A stretch of DNA of 64,000 nt from Fragilaria crotonensis (Eukaryota; Bacillariophyta; Fragilariophyceae; Fragilariales; Fragilariaceae): assembly GCA_022925895.1 (NCBI GenBank), contig JAKSYS010000222.1, forward strand, positions 1 through 64,000, read 5' to 3'. Position 1 is the stretch's first letter, and each line of letters begins with the position of its first letter. The position numbers and the translations under genes are program-made. Under the pieces are notes generated by a model. The model saw only the letters and a program-made list of their open reading frames with translations. It was not told the DNA's origin and did not search any database. Shown here in pieces: positions 53,901 to 64,000 of the stretch.

Positions 53901-54479
53901 AGGACTACTAACTTCGTAACTTCCCCTATGTTTTATCATGTCAACTACCGGTATACTGCGATCGATTCGACAGTACAGTTCTATCGTCGGTTCTTTCGCC
54001 CATCGATAACGCAGCCTTTGCCGTCTCCGAGCGATTACCCTTTTTCATATCTATATCCATGTGTTTTGTTATAGTCATTTCCTTAATATCGTTAGTTCAC
54101 GATGGCAGCGTTTACAAGTTATCTGAAAACTGGTTTTGGCTGAAGTCTTGGAAAAAAAATCTCTCGGGGTATCATGTTTTATTACCATAACACATAGAGC
54201 TTACGAAATGAGTCGTAACTCCATGAAGCCAGTCTTGTGTACCCGTCGTTTCTGCGTATTATTCACAATAAACAAACTCGAGAGGAAAGATTCGAGGCCG
54301 ACTTGCTCACATGGTGTTATTCGATGAAGCGACTAGTAAGGACGCGGTAATGCGGCAGCAGGTTTCTGGCTTACTGCTCATTATGTAAATGCAGTCTTTT
54401 CTCGTCAGAGAAACCAAAGATCGTCTCCGAGAAAAGCTCCTCCGCTTCTTTAAATTGTGCACCAAGAGGTCAGCAGAAC

Positions 54480-56177
54480 ATGCCAGCATTCGTTATTGCC
54501 TCCGAAGAAACGGGCTTCAAGGCGACGGGAGTGTCCGTTACAGTTCCCGACTACGATGTGTGTCGCCTCTCTTACTACTTAAAGTGCGGGACGGTCAGCT
54601 GCGGGGTCGATATCATCGTTGACGAGCTTGTCGATTTCAAGAATGCTCATAAACTTCCAGAAGCACGTCAAGATTCGATCTTCAGGCTTGCGTACGAGGA
54701 CTATGACCTGGAGAAGCTAGCCAATGTCACCATCTTTCTTGATGATGAGAACGAACTCCTCCCCAAAGGCACAAGCAATGAGTTCTACGAAGTCTCGACA
54801 GTGTCAAACATTCTAGCGATTCAGGAAGATGCCATCCTTGGTGGTCAGCATACGCAGATTCGCAAGATCATGGTTTGTGACAAAGACTGGCTCGAGAAGT
54901 TCTACGTCAAGCCCTTACAGAATAACTCTGGCCGTTTGAGTCGTATTCTTTCGGGTAGGACAGCCACGTCTGGAGTGGCGACCCTCGGCGTGCTCCTCGG
55001 CGCGCTCCTCGTCGGCGCCATGCTGAAAGATGACGATGACAAAAGTAGTGATCACTGCGATCACTGCAAAGGAGGTTCTGGTCAATGCGCCTGCAAAAGC
55101 GGCTGCGCCGTCAAGTCTTCCACCAAGTGCAGTGCATCCAGAAATCACTGTTCACATTGCAAGGGCCTGGATGGCATATGCTGCTGCAACGAAGGCTGCC
55201 CAGCCAAGGCCGAGAGCTTGTGCAAGGTCGTGCATTCCGGAATCACATGTGATTCCTGCCATTCTCGATCCATCGAAGGCGCCCGATACAAGTGCAACAC
55301 GTGCCCAAACTACGACCTCTGCGAGAAGTGCTACAACAGCGGCGCGCACAACAAGACCCATGCGTTCGAAAGGTACGCCAGAGTCGGGTCCACTGCGTGC
55401 TTTCTACTCCCGCGCGAGGAACCCGCCACGCACAAACACTGCTCGCATTGCAGTGGAGCAGAAGGAAAGTGCATGTGCACCCAAGGATGCACTGCCAATG
55501 CCGAGACCAAGTGCATTGTGGTACATGATGCCACGTGCCGTTCTTGCCAGCAGATCGGCATTCGAGGACCTTGCTACAAGTGTGACGAGTGCTGGGATAT
55601 TCATCTCTGCCAAAAGTGCTACGATGCTGATGAGCACGTCCTTACGCATTCCTTCCAGCGGATTGCTCGCGTTGGATCACGACCCATTTCCATGGTTCCT
55701 CGCTCTGGTCCGGAAGTTTCCAAGGCGAAACCTAGCCCTCCCGAAGCGAAGCCAAGTTTTTCGCCGCCAAGGGATGACGTTCCGATTGCGAAAGCTGTCC
55801 GCGTCGAAGTCAGTTCCTTCGAGAAAGGACAGTTGGTTACTCTGATGAACATGTCTTCAAACCCAGACATGAATGGCACCAGCGCCGTGGTTCTCAATGT
55901 CGTTGGAGACCGCGTCATCGTTGAAGTTCCTAGTCTCTCCAAGAAGAAGATTACTGTCCGGCCCGAAAATCTGCAGCTTTCATACACGCCTTTCGCAGTG
56001 GGAAGTTTGGTCGAGCTCAAGGATCTTGCCAAAGCGGAAATGAATGGCTTATTGGCTGTCGTGGTGGAGGCTGGTGCTGGCTCCGATTACCGCCTTCAAG
56101 TGAAACTTTTGGACGATCAGAACCGTATCCTCCGCATCAAGCCTGACAACCTTAAGATCGTCGAAGATTTTTTCTGA
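54480..56177 (+). CDS. Membrane protein with two ZZ zinc fingers and three small Cys-rich modules
   Basis: 565 residues from ATG at 54480, single exon. Residues 1-155 are an unrecognised domain. Residues about 160-181 form one hydrophobic segment (SGVATLGVLLGALLVGAML) followed by KDDDDK. Then come three HC.HCKG..G.C.C..GC-type modules (about 195, 223 and 324), alternating with two ZZ fingers. These are TCDSCHSRSIEGARYKCNTC with YDLCEKCY (about 256-297) and TCRSCQQIGIRGPCYKCDEC with IHLCQKCY (about 352-392). All zinc-ligand Cys and the closing THAF/THSF His are present. The C-terminus has two SH3/KOW-like strands (GQLVTLMNM, ITVRPENLQL; GSLVELKDL, LRIKPDNLKI). ZZ fingers usually bind protein N-termini or histone tails. 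The side of the membrane is unknown. Confidence 0.88.
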   Translation: MPAFVIASEETGFKATGVSVTVPDYDVCRLSYYLKCGTVSCGVDIIVDELVDFKNAHKLPEARQDSIFRLAYEDYDLEKLANVTIFLDDENELLPKGTSNEFYEVSTVSNILAIQEDAILGGQHTQIRKIMVCDKDWLEKFYVKPLQNNSGRLSRILSGRTATSGVATLGVLLGALLVGAMLKDDDDKSSDHCDHCKGGSGQCACKSGCAVKSSTKCSASRNHCSHCKGLDGICCCNEGCPAKAESLCKVVHSGITCDSCHSRSIEGARYKCNTCPNYDLCEKCYNSGAHNKTHAFERYARVGSTACFLLPREEPATHKHCSHCSGAEGKCMCTQGCTANAETKCIVVHDATCRSCQQIGIRGPCYKCDECWDIHLCQKCYDADEHVLTHSFQRIARVGSRPISMVPRSGPEVSKAKPSPPEAKPSFSPPRDDVPIAKAVRVEVSSFEKGQLVTLMNMSSNPDMNGTSAVVLNVVGDRVIVEVPSLSKKKITVRPENLQLSYTPFAVGSLVELKDLAKAEMNGLLAVVVEAGAGSDYRLQVKLLDDQNRILRIKPDNLKIVEDFF

Positions 56178-57419
56178 GATTATAACCAACAAGCCCAAAA
56201 CCAATCTTCGTCTGCACACTTTCACAATAATAAGCCCATTCACCGGAGTGTTGTCTTGACATGACATTCTTCTTGACAATGGCTTTCATTCTTCTATATA
56301 TGAGTGAAAAGAACGACGCCGCTGTGCTGTAAGAAGAAGAGCATCAATGGCTGAATCTCATTTACATACACAATCTTTAGCGATCACAAACCTATTATTC
56401 TTTGATCTTCCATTCATTATATTGAATGGAAAGTGTCGTGAATGCCAAAACCTTGTTTGTCTCGTTCCATAAAAGTAACCACTGCATAAAATCTCTCTGT
56501 TGACAGTCGGCTCTTGCTGGTCCTTTTCCAACGCACCGTCATCGTCGTTCGACGCCGCGGTCGATCACTGCGGGAGATGCGCTTACATGAGACCGTGCTT
56601 ATCAACTGTCAGTTCTGCTGCGACTTCAAAATTTGTGCCTTTTGAGGAAAGCGGGCTGAGGTGACAGTCTTCCTAATAGGCCTTCCGTGCCAATGAGGCA
56701 ACGGCAATGGCCCAAGAGTAAGAACAGAGCGGTTTACGTGAATGAACCAGTTTATTGAACGATAATGAGTGTAACGATACACTCACTTCTTTCCATTCGC
56801 CGAATATCTGCGGTCATCGTTCACGCCATCGTATGTCCGTGTCACGTTTATCCCGTGACTCCTCGTTTCTCCTCTTGCTCGCACGCTCAAGTCGCAAACA
56901 TATCCTGCACGCATACCGTGGGATGTTTGCACATCATGTGTATTCATTGTTCACAGCGAACATAAATGATACTCATACCCTGGAGATTCGGAAATCCTTC
57001 TCTGGAGTTAGGGATACCCGTATTTTACCGTTATTATTTTATTTAATCAATTACTTATCATGCGTTGTTGAGTCATATTGGAGCGCATGCCGAAAAAGGC
57101 TGGCTCGCGCTCATGAGCTTTTCCAAAACCATAAAATGCATGAGAACTCTTCAATTCATGTATGTCAAAGAATGAACTCGTCGTCAACACAGCGCACTCA
57201 TTGGTGTCTCTCAATTTTGGCAACGTTCTGGGTCTTCGGTTTTTGCTCCAGTACGTGCGGCGTGTTGCCTTGTTCTGGCAATGATTGTTACCTGATTCAA
57301 GACTTGACTTTCTGCACAGCGACATGGTCGACGGTGTACTTTTCGATCGAAGATGCATGCCGCAAGACTATGGCACGACCGGCTCTTGTACCAACTACGG
57401 ACGAGTATTAGGAGCATAA
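56178..57419. other. Intergenic, no gene supported
   Basis: Only short or ATG-less frames. The longest (56755-57411 on plus) lacks an ATG near its start and shows no domain-like pattern. Confidence 0.5.
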
Positions 57420-58360
57420 TCGACAAATTTCCGAACTGCAAAGCAAAATGAAAGTGCTCCCTGATGAAAACAAGCAAGTAGCCAACGAGTTACAATTGTC
57501 CAAGGACGAAACGAAAAATACAGGCGCCATGTCGTTGATGCCCAACATATTGTCAGGATCTCGCACACGCTTCCCCATCCTTTTCGTTGGGAGAGCTAGG
57601 CGTACAGAAATAAGCAACACCGTCAGAACCTATCTCTTCCTAAACTTCCGATTTGTTCTTCCTCGAACTCGACGTTATCCAGTGACTTACAAAATCTCAA
57701 ACCGAATTGGCAACCGATTGCAGACATGACTTCGTCAGTACCGAAGCTTCCAACCAGGTACATCCATCGTCATCGTTTGATGAAACAACTCCTGAATTGG
57801 CTTATGCGACATGTATGACAGCCGAGGTGACTTGCAACACTATAATTCCATCTATCACATCTCACCACGCTGACAACGCAGGAAATGGGAAGACAAGCTT
57901 GGCGGTTGCAGCCATTCTGACTTCAGACAGTTGAGAAACGTAAGCAATTCTGCGAACACATAACCTGGATCCAACTTGTTCACTACCCACTAACCGAGAA
58001 AGAAGTGTGTAGGTTGTTCGAGGATGAGTGTCGACAGTCAACAGCAACGAAAGTAACAAAATACCAGGATAACCAAGAAGCGGAGAATGCGACTGAAGAT
58101 TGGAGCGCTAATGGTAATCAAGTAAATGGTTGCGATTCTCTAGCATCGAGCGTTTATAATCTTGGCCATGTTCTGGGCATTATAGTAGACGCGCCATTTG
58201 TCTTGCGGAAAGTTGAAGCATTCAGCGAGGATCTCGCTAACGACATCGACGCGATTCTCCCCCAGCAAATTGCGATAGCTTACTGCAGCCTCTTCAACAC
58301 GCAACATCGCATATCGTGCTTGTTTTCGCTTGATGAGACCCTCGCCGACAATTGAGGCAC
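57420..58360 (+). pseudogene. Relic of an NB-ARC-like ATPase gene
   Basis: A coiled-coil piece (ISELQSKMKVLPDENKQ) is followed, after frame changes, by SSSFDETTPELAY and TSHHADNAGNGKTSLAVAAI, a Walker A motif at about 57871-57910. WIQLVHYPLTEKEVCRLFED follows at about 57960-58030. The order NB-ARC P-loop, then a WIQLG-like strand with LTEKDV, is seen in diatom STAND-type ATPases. Stops after LTSDS (57932) and at other places break it, and no LRR or TPR part remains. Confidence 0.45.
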
Positions 58361-58918
58361 AAATAGCCATGCCTAGTGAGCCCGATGTACCAATGCGTTT
58401 GAAACGACACGACGAACTTCTTCGGCCACCGCCTGACTGTCGTCGCGCCGAACCATACTTGCATCAAAATGACTCAGATTTCTTCGGGGACCCTGTCGGC
58501 TAATTGCGTGACTATGGGCGTAAGAGCAGGATCCCTGAGAAACACATGGTAGTCCTTCGGTGGCGATGAAGGCTTTTTGGTCGACTTTGGAGCGGGAGTT
58601 TGCTCAGCTTCAGAAGGTGGGCGACGTGTCGTCTCGTTGCCTCAGCTGCCCCGAGTGTCTTGCATAAACGTTTCATTTCCTAAATGTTGGAACTTACCTC
58701 CAGCAGGTGTCGTTTAGTACATAAATATATATAGAAGTTTATAATGAACAACGCACATAAACAGTGATCCACGCTCCAACTACAGCACCTAGTAACGTGA
58801 CAATAATAGCCCAGAGAGTTAGGGTTAGGGCTCTGATGGGAGCAAGATGCAAGGTACTCGAGTTCAAGTGTTTCTGATGGTACTTGCATCCTTCTTATTT
58901 CACAAACACACCACGTGT
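58361..58918. other. Intergenic, no gene seen
   Basis: 558 bp; contains one GTTAGGGTTAGGG string at about 58818, a very short telomere-like repeat. Confidence 0.45.
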
Positions 58919-61592
58919 TCACACTTCATAATGAGCCTCATAACCACTCTTCACCCAAATGGGCGTTCCGTTGTGACGACAAACAGGAACCATGTGTGCT
59001 TTCCAGTTTACATTCGCTCTGGCCTTTTCTGCGATGAATTTGAATGCATCTCCTGCTAGTGCTTGCATTTGACCTGAAGCTTCGATAGTTGACATGGTGC
59101 CACTCTCTATGAGAGCCTCACAGTGTGCCAAGACTGCATTCGATGCCTCTTCAACCGCAGAATCGAGAAAAGTCTTCATAATTTCGTATTGCTCAAGAAA
59201 GGGGAGGTTTGGGATTGGGAACGGAAGACCTTGAGAGGTGGCAACGGCTTTGATTGCCTGGAGGCATAGCTTCAGCCAAGGGGCAACCTTCACAATCCAT
59301 CTTCGAGGCACCTCGATCTGAAAAGGTTCGTGCCCTGGCAAACCTGAGTGTGCACAGATGAAGACGACGCTGTATTTTTGCAGCACTTTGTCCCTGATCC
59401 ACTTCTTTGGGGTGAACCGATCCTTCTTCTCAACCGAGATGGGATTCAACCAAACCAAGTTCGGGCACTCCTTGAACTGATTCGATGACAGTAGCGCCAA
59501 TGCTGCCATTGACCGGTTCAATCCCTTGGTCAACCTCTGTAGCATCTGCTGCTGTTTCTGTAGCAGCTCATTAGTGTGTTCAACGCCAATGTGGACCACG
59601 TATAAATCAGATCTCACGAGGTGCAGTTGCCGGAGACATTCGTCCAACTTCGTCTGGAACATCGCCATGTCGGCTCGTTTTTGAACGTACCGATTGTACG
59701 TCTCAACAGGAATGCGTCGACATAGATCTTCGTCTCGGAGTTTGCTTGAGCACTCCTTGATCAGGCATAAAAGTTGGCATCCGTTGTCATCACCAAGCTT
59801 GTCCACGATACAAGCTGTGCACAGCGCATGACCTTCGCTGCACCTCAAATCCGTACGATATTCGTTGCAAATAAGACAGTAGGGGCCGCTGTCGACTGCA
59901 CTCGCCGCCACGGGATGCTGAAGGCCTACATTGGTATTCAACAGGATTGAATCTCGAAGCTGACCGAGGAGTTCCTTCGTGCTCAACCTTTCTTCAGGGA
60001 TGGGAGCCATGCACTGAATAGCAGCCTTACATGCAAGTTCAAGGGGAGTCCGGATTCCAGATGATGGTGGGGATCGGCATCGTTCTTGAGCTTTTCACAT
60101 CCATCGACAATCCGTTGATATGTGTGCTCGTCTTGGACGTACAGGTCAAACACGTCATGGAAATGAGAGTCCTTTATCGTCGATTGCCCTAGATTTAAGC
60201 GTCCCAAAATAAGTTCAGATAAGACAACGCCAATGGAATATACATCAAAGGCGGCGATGTAAGGGCATGGATGCCCTTTACCCTTCATCTTGACATACAC
60301 CGGGCACATGTATCCAGGCGTTCCAAACGCAAGCCCGCCAGTTGTGCTCTGCAAAGTGACTGTGTACGACCCCGATGTCGCCCTGAGTTGTCGTCTGGTA
60401 CAAACTTGGCCAGGCCACAATCAATCAGTCGGGGTGAAATCATCCGCCAGACAAATGTTGGCACTCTTGATATCGCAATGAAAACATTCCAACCCTTGCC
60501 TGCAACCTTGCACCCGCCTGTGTGTAAGAAATGCACTGCTCTCACCAATTTGAACATGATAGACAATCGAGTATCTGCAGACAGGCGGGCTCTGTTGCCA
60601 TCATCAGTAAAGAAGCCAGCGAGGAGCCATTAGTGGCATATTCATACACCAAGCACTGCTGTGTGCTGTTGGCATTTAGACTGTAGCCAAACAAGACGAT
60701 GATGTTGGGATGCCGGAAATTTTTGAGCGTCTGGTAATGGTGCATGAAATGCGCCGTAAGTAGATGTCCGAGTAGTGAAAAGGGATCATCGCTCCCTGTG
60801 AATAACGGATTCACTCCATAAAGAACTTACCAACAGTTCGTTCTGAAAAGTTTTCCGAATTTCCTTAATAGCGGCCTCGTTGCAGTGAGTAGGACTAATC
60901 ATTTTCACTGCAAATTTCTTCGGCAGATGACTATCTTCCGCCAAGAAAACGTCGCCAAATGTCCCTGTTCCAAGTAAGTGGTTGGTGAGGCATTGCATGA
61001 TGTACTCCAAGGAGAGTTCCACAGGATCAGCGGAGCTTGTATTCATCACGTGAAGAAGCTTGCTTCGGTCTTGTTCAATCATGGTGTCATCGCTTAAAGG
61101 GCTGTTCTCGTTTGGACGAGGGGGGTCGATTGTCACTTGATGTTCATCTCCGCTTCCTGTCGGCCTTCCACTGCTCTGATCTTCCTTCTCAAGACGACTC
61201 GTGTGTTCAATTAAGAGAAGTACAACATCATCGTGTTTATTCTGGAGAGCAATATCCAGAGCTGTAAATCCATTTGTAAATTGGAGATTCACATCCACCT
61301 GCTTGTGTTGGAGCAACTCGCGGACGACTTCCGCATGGCCCTCTTGACTCGCTATGTACAGGGCTGTTGCACCATCTATACATCGGAGATTTACATCCAA
61401 ATTGTATTCCCCAAGCAATTCGCGAACAACTTCCACATGGCCGAATTGACTCGCAATGAAAAGGGCAGTTACACCATCATTATCATCTTGAGCATTCACA
61501 TTGGCTCCCGCTTGTAACAGGTCACGAACCTCCTGGAGATTACCATAATCGGCAAAGAAAATCAAACAGCGATCATGCTCACTCAACGGCAT
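58919..61592 (-). CDS. Ankyrin-protein kinase-RING-like protein, frame broken at homopolymers
   Basis: Exon 1 (60831-61592, ATG 61592) has four ankyrin repeats and the kinase start LGTGTFGDVFLAED...KFAVKMI. A 100-nt intron (GTAAGT...TACCAG) joins NELL|TLKNFRHPNIIVLFGYS. The kinase then continues through LVYEYATNGS, IMFKLVRAVHFLHTGG, FHCDIKSANICLADDFTP, RLIDCGLAKFVPDD, AFGTPGYMCPVYV and FDVYSIGVVLSELILG. It ends APIPEERLSTKELLGQL. The catalytic loop reads HCD instead of HRD and the DFG motif DCG. After it come a RING-like Cys cluster (CLICNEYRTDLRC, C.AC), a coiled coil and an about 200-residue C-terminal domain (FICAHSGLPGHEPFQIEVP). Five one- or two-base shifts, near 60623, 60480, 60432, 60381 and 60044, each sit in or beside a short C/G run. 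I read one gene with consensus errors. Confidence 0.75.
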
Positions 61593-61960
61593 AGCTTGAA
61601 GTTTAAGGACACAAGGTCAAGAGATGCAATGCATAAAAACCATCAAGAATGAATAAACGCCTTTTTTCGTGCGAATATGGAGTCCATGATTGAAATTGGT
61701 TTCAAGTTCGGCGAAGGAGTGTCTTGATTCGGGTTGCCCGATGTTTCAAGCGTGTATCACTATCACTACGCTACTACCGTAGTGAAAATACCGGTACATT
61801 ACTTGAGAACACGCCAAAAAAAAACCGAAGATCTTCTATTTTTACCGTGCTGCCGCTCTCCCCGAGGATTTGGTGACTCGAGACTCGAGACTCGACTCAC
61901 TCCGTTTAAGTATGAACGATACGGTATAGAAATCGTACACCAGTAGTAACCCCTAGTCTT
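61593..61960. other. Spacer upstream of the kinase gene
   Basis: No gene; one TACCGGTA palindrome at 61789 and GACTCGAGACTCGAGACTCG at about 61878. Confidence 0.45.
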
Positions 61961-62162
61961 GATGTTGGGATGCCGGAACGTCTTGAGCGTCTGGTAATGG
62001 TGCATGAAATGCGCCGTAAGTAGATGTCAGAGTAGTGAAAAGGGATCATCGCTCCCTGTGTATAACGGATTCACTCCACAAAGCACTTACCAACAGTTCG
62101 TTCTGAAAAGTTTTCCGAATTTCCTTAATAGCGGCCTCGTTGCAGTGAGTAGGACTAATCAT
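61961..62162 (-). pseudogene. Duplicated exon-intron-exon fragment of the kinase gene
   Basis: 202 bp aligned without gaps to 60701-60902, offset exactly 1260 bp, with only a handful of mismatches. It contains the end of kinase exon 1, the whole 100-nt intron with both splice sites, and the start of exon 2. Because the intron is kept, it came from DNA, not RNA. Confidence 0.9.
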
Positions 62163-62249
62163 GAAATTAAAGTTGATTCACTTCGGTGAAAAAGTAAAAT
62201 TATAAAGCTAAATCTATTCTTCAAACTCCGAACACAAGTAGTGGTTCGT

Positions 62250-62681
62250 GTGAGACCCTCCCTAGTACGACGGCTCCACATACATTGACTCACTTGGGAA
62301 TCGAGTTAGTGCGAGGCCGTCAGGAAACAGAAGGGGAGGAACACGACAGCACAATGAATAAGAGCGCGGCGGTATCCGGCGAGGTACGTAGTAGTCGCGA
62401 AGGTACCGGCGATGGTGGTGTCGTGAGTTGTAGATGTGGACGAAGCAGCAACTGTACCTCTTCACCCTTACGATCGTAGACCGGCAAGAATGCAGTGGAG
62501 GTAATAGTTTAGGCTAAGTTAAAGTTGTGAGCAATGTCAAAAGACACTGCCTTAAACTAGTACAGTAGTCGGCTCGGCACTGCGAAGTAAGTCGGTAAAG
62601 CAGTAAACCCGAGTAGATGTAGTAACTGTGCGCAGTAGATGGTAGCACAGTGACGACAATGATGAGATATGCACTGACACA
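62250..62681 (-). repeat. Probable 3' LTR of the Ty1/copia element
   Basis: On the minus strand the element's coding part is followed by CACAATGGGGGAG, a polypurine tract, directly before TGTGTCAGTGC, the expected TG start of a 3' LTR at 62681. The end is less certain; TCTCACA at 62250-62256 would give matching TGTG...CACA ends. The 5' LTR would lie beyond the window, so it cannot be compared. Confidence 0.55.
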
Positions 62682-62789
62682 CTCCCCCATTGTGAGCATA
62701 GTAAGCTTGCAATGAGCAACAGAAGTGTATCTTGAAGAGTATGGGACATCAGGGGGCCGAAGGCGTCCATGGGGCGCCATAGTGACCCA

Positions 62790-64000
62790 TCAAGCGGCGG
62801 ACATGGCGGTGATGGAGTGTGGAACCGGGGACTTGGTCAACGAATCTGCGGAGTTCACGACGCCAGGGATATGGGAGAGGACAATCTCGTTGGCAGCTTT
62901 CCATTCTTGGAGGGCAAAGTGTTGAATGTCGATATGGCGAGCACGCGGCGTTGGACGACTCGCGTTTACCATCAGGATGGCCGCAGCGTTATCCTCGAAC
63001 AACGTAGTCGGACCAATCTGAGGGTACCCAAGTTCCGAAAGGATCGACCGAAGGTACTTGGCAATCTTGGCGGCGTGGACAGCAGCGAGGAGTTCGGCTT
63101 CGGTGGAGCTGGTGGAAACCGTTGACTGAATCTTGGACTTGTAAGCCAAAGGTCCGCCGCAGAACATAAACACAAGCCCAGTGATCGAGCGGCGCGTGAC
63201 AAGGTCCGTTGCATGCGCGGCGTCGACATATCCAGCTAGCTCGACCGAGGAATGTGGTTGCGGGAAGTCAGGAAGAGTCGGATCGGGAGTGAGAATCTGA
63301 AAATCACCATGTGGAAGCGTCGATAAAAGCACGGATCGCCAGTAGAGTAAACCCCAATTTTTCGTCATGCGTAGGTACCGAGCGACACGACGTAACGCGT
63401 TGTAGTGCACTTTCGCCGGATGATCGGAGAATCGCGCGAGCGTCGTGACCGCGTACCCGATGTCCGGGCGAGCAACCACATAGGCATAAATTAATGCGCC
63501 CAAGACACTTCGATACGAAAACCCAGCAGCCGTTTCCAGATCACAATATTCGGGAGTTCCGTCACGAGGCGCAGTGGTGTAGTCGTCGAACATTTGTTGC
63601 GTCGTTGAAGCGGCGAGAGGCTCAATGGGCTTTGCATCCGTCTCGTGTGATCCGGAGGACAACCAGCCGTAGTGCGCGAGCAGTTTGTCGATGTAGGATT
63701 CGCATGTGATTTTGATATATCGGTCATATATGCTGTTCGACGTCGACGCCATTGAAAGAATCCAAAACGCCTTCGTCACGGAGGTCGATACCGTCTTCCG
63801 AGCAGATGACGCGCACAAGGTCTCTGATCGCGTCGGGGTCGACGCAACCGATGGCCAAATCGTCGACTTGACGACAGATGAGCATGCGATGACCCTTGTA
63901 TTCACCTTGGTAGAGGCTTCGCTCATGGGTTGTCGAAGTGAAACCATGACGAGCGATGACGGAATTTACAAACTTTTCCCAGAGCGCCCCAGATTCCGGA
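62790..64000 (-). mobile_element. Ty1/copia retrotransposon pol, RT to RNase H, partial at right edge
   Basis: From the right edge the minus strand encodes reverse transcriptase (GFTSTTHERSLYQGEYKG, RQVDDLAIG around the catalytic Asp pair). It then shifts frame near 63735 into a run ending at 62790. That run has ITCESYIDKLLAHYGW, ETAAGFSYRSVLGALIYAYV, ARPDIGYAVTTLARFS, and RNase H (GYVDAAHATDLVTRRSITGL, STVSTSSTEAELLA, FEDNAAAILM). It ends IPGVVNSADSLTKSPVPHS. These are the diatom copia (CoDi-type) signatures. Catalytic residues are kept and the one shift is a single base, so the copy is young. The remaining parts (gag, protease, integrase) are outside the window. Confidence 0.9.

Noticed and set aside
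56755-57411. 218-residue open frame
   Set aside because: Begins at TTG, has no domain-like pattern, and its composition looks like spacer.
1-64000. CRISPR arrays, bacterial operons, rRNA genes
   Set aside because: No regularly spaced identical repeats with unique spacers, no ribosome-binding-site-led gene runs and no rRNA-like stretches; the window is eukaryotic.

Overview
The window looks like nuclear DNA of a diatom, probably a raphid pennate. The supporting features are: plastid-targeted proteins whose signal peptides end at a Phe-Ala-Pro motif; secreted proteins with long SPT/PSxxPS linkers; short GT-AG introns of about 74-198 nt; a Ty1/copia element of the diatom type; and a large ankyrin-repeat family with the 'HDKVDVNAK' signature. 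I cannot name the species from sequence alone.

Layout. 0-16 kb: an ankyrin gene with a dead DUF726 copy, then a divergent pair of secreted proteins (a giant Hint-domain protein on minus, a subtilisin on plus) sharing a repeat-laden intergenic region, then a second, decayed ankyrin copy beside the intact-looking DUF726 gene. The two ankyrin-DUF726 blocks are a segmental duplication. 17-30 kb: a thylakoid-lumen cyclophilin of the CYP38/TLP40 type (three exons), an ankyrin protein with an acidic N-terminus, a 606-bp non-autonomous DNA transposon, and a 2369-residue kinesin. 30-38 kb: a tandem segmental duplication. Each unit carries an ankyrin tail, a gene with two CaMKII-association-like domains, and a secreted Cys-rich protein. 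In the second unit the first two are dead and the third has grown a long Lys/Asp polyampholyte repeat. 39-50 kb: a broken ankyrin gene, an RluA-type pseudouridine synthase, a plastid PDZ-like protein, a quinone-oxidoreductase-like enzyme between 81-bp direct repeats, and an apparent fusion of an iron-oxygenase-like ectodomain with a CTR copper transporter. 50-54 kb: retroelement relics, a 3-copy tandem repeat and a second DNA transposon with an 8-bp target duplication. 54-64 kb: a ZZ-finger membrane protein, an NB-ARC-like relic, an ankyrin-kinase-RING-like gene, and a Ty1/copia element running off the right edge.

There is no operon-like logic; the genes are independent eukaryotic units. The common themes are secretion/cell wall (Hint protein, subtilisin, Cys-rich/polyampholyte pair, CTR fusion), plastid function (CYP38, PDZ-like protein, possibly the pseudouridine synthase) and rapid birth and death of ankyrin genes by local duplication. 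Several frameshifts in otherwise well-kept genes fall in homopolymer runs and look like consensus errors rather than true pseudogenisation. I separate these from the clearly decayed copies.
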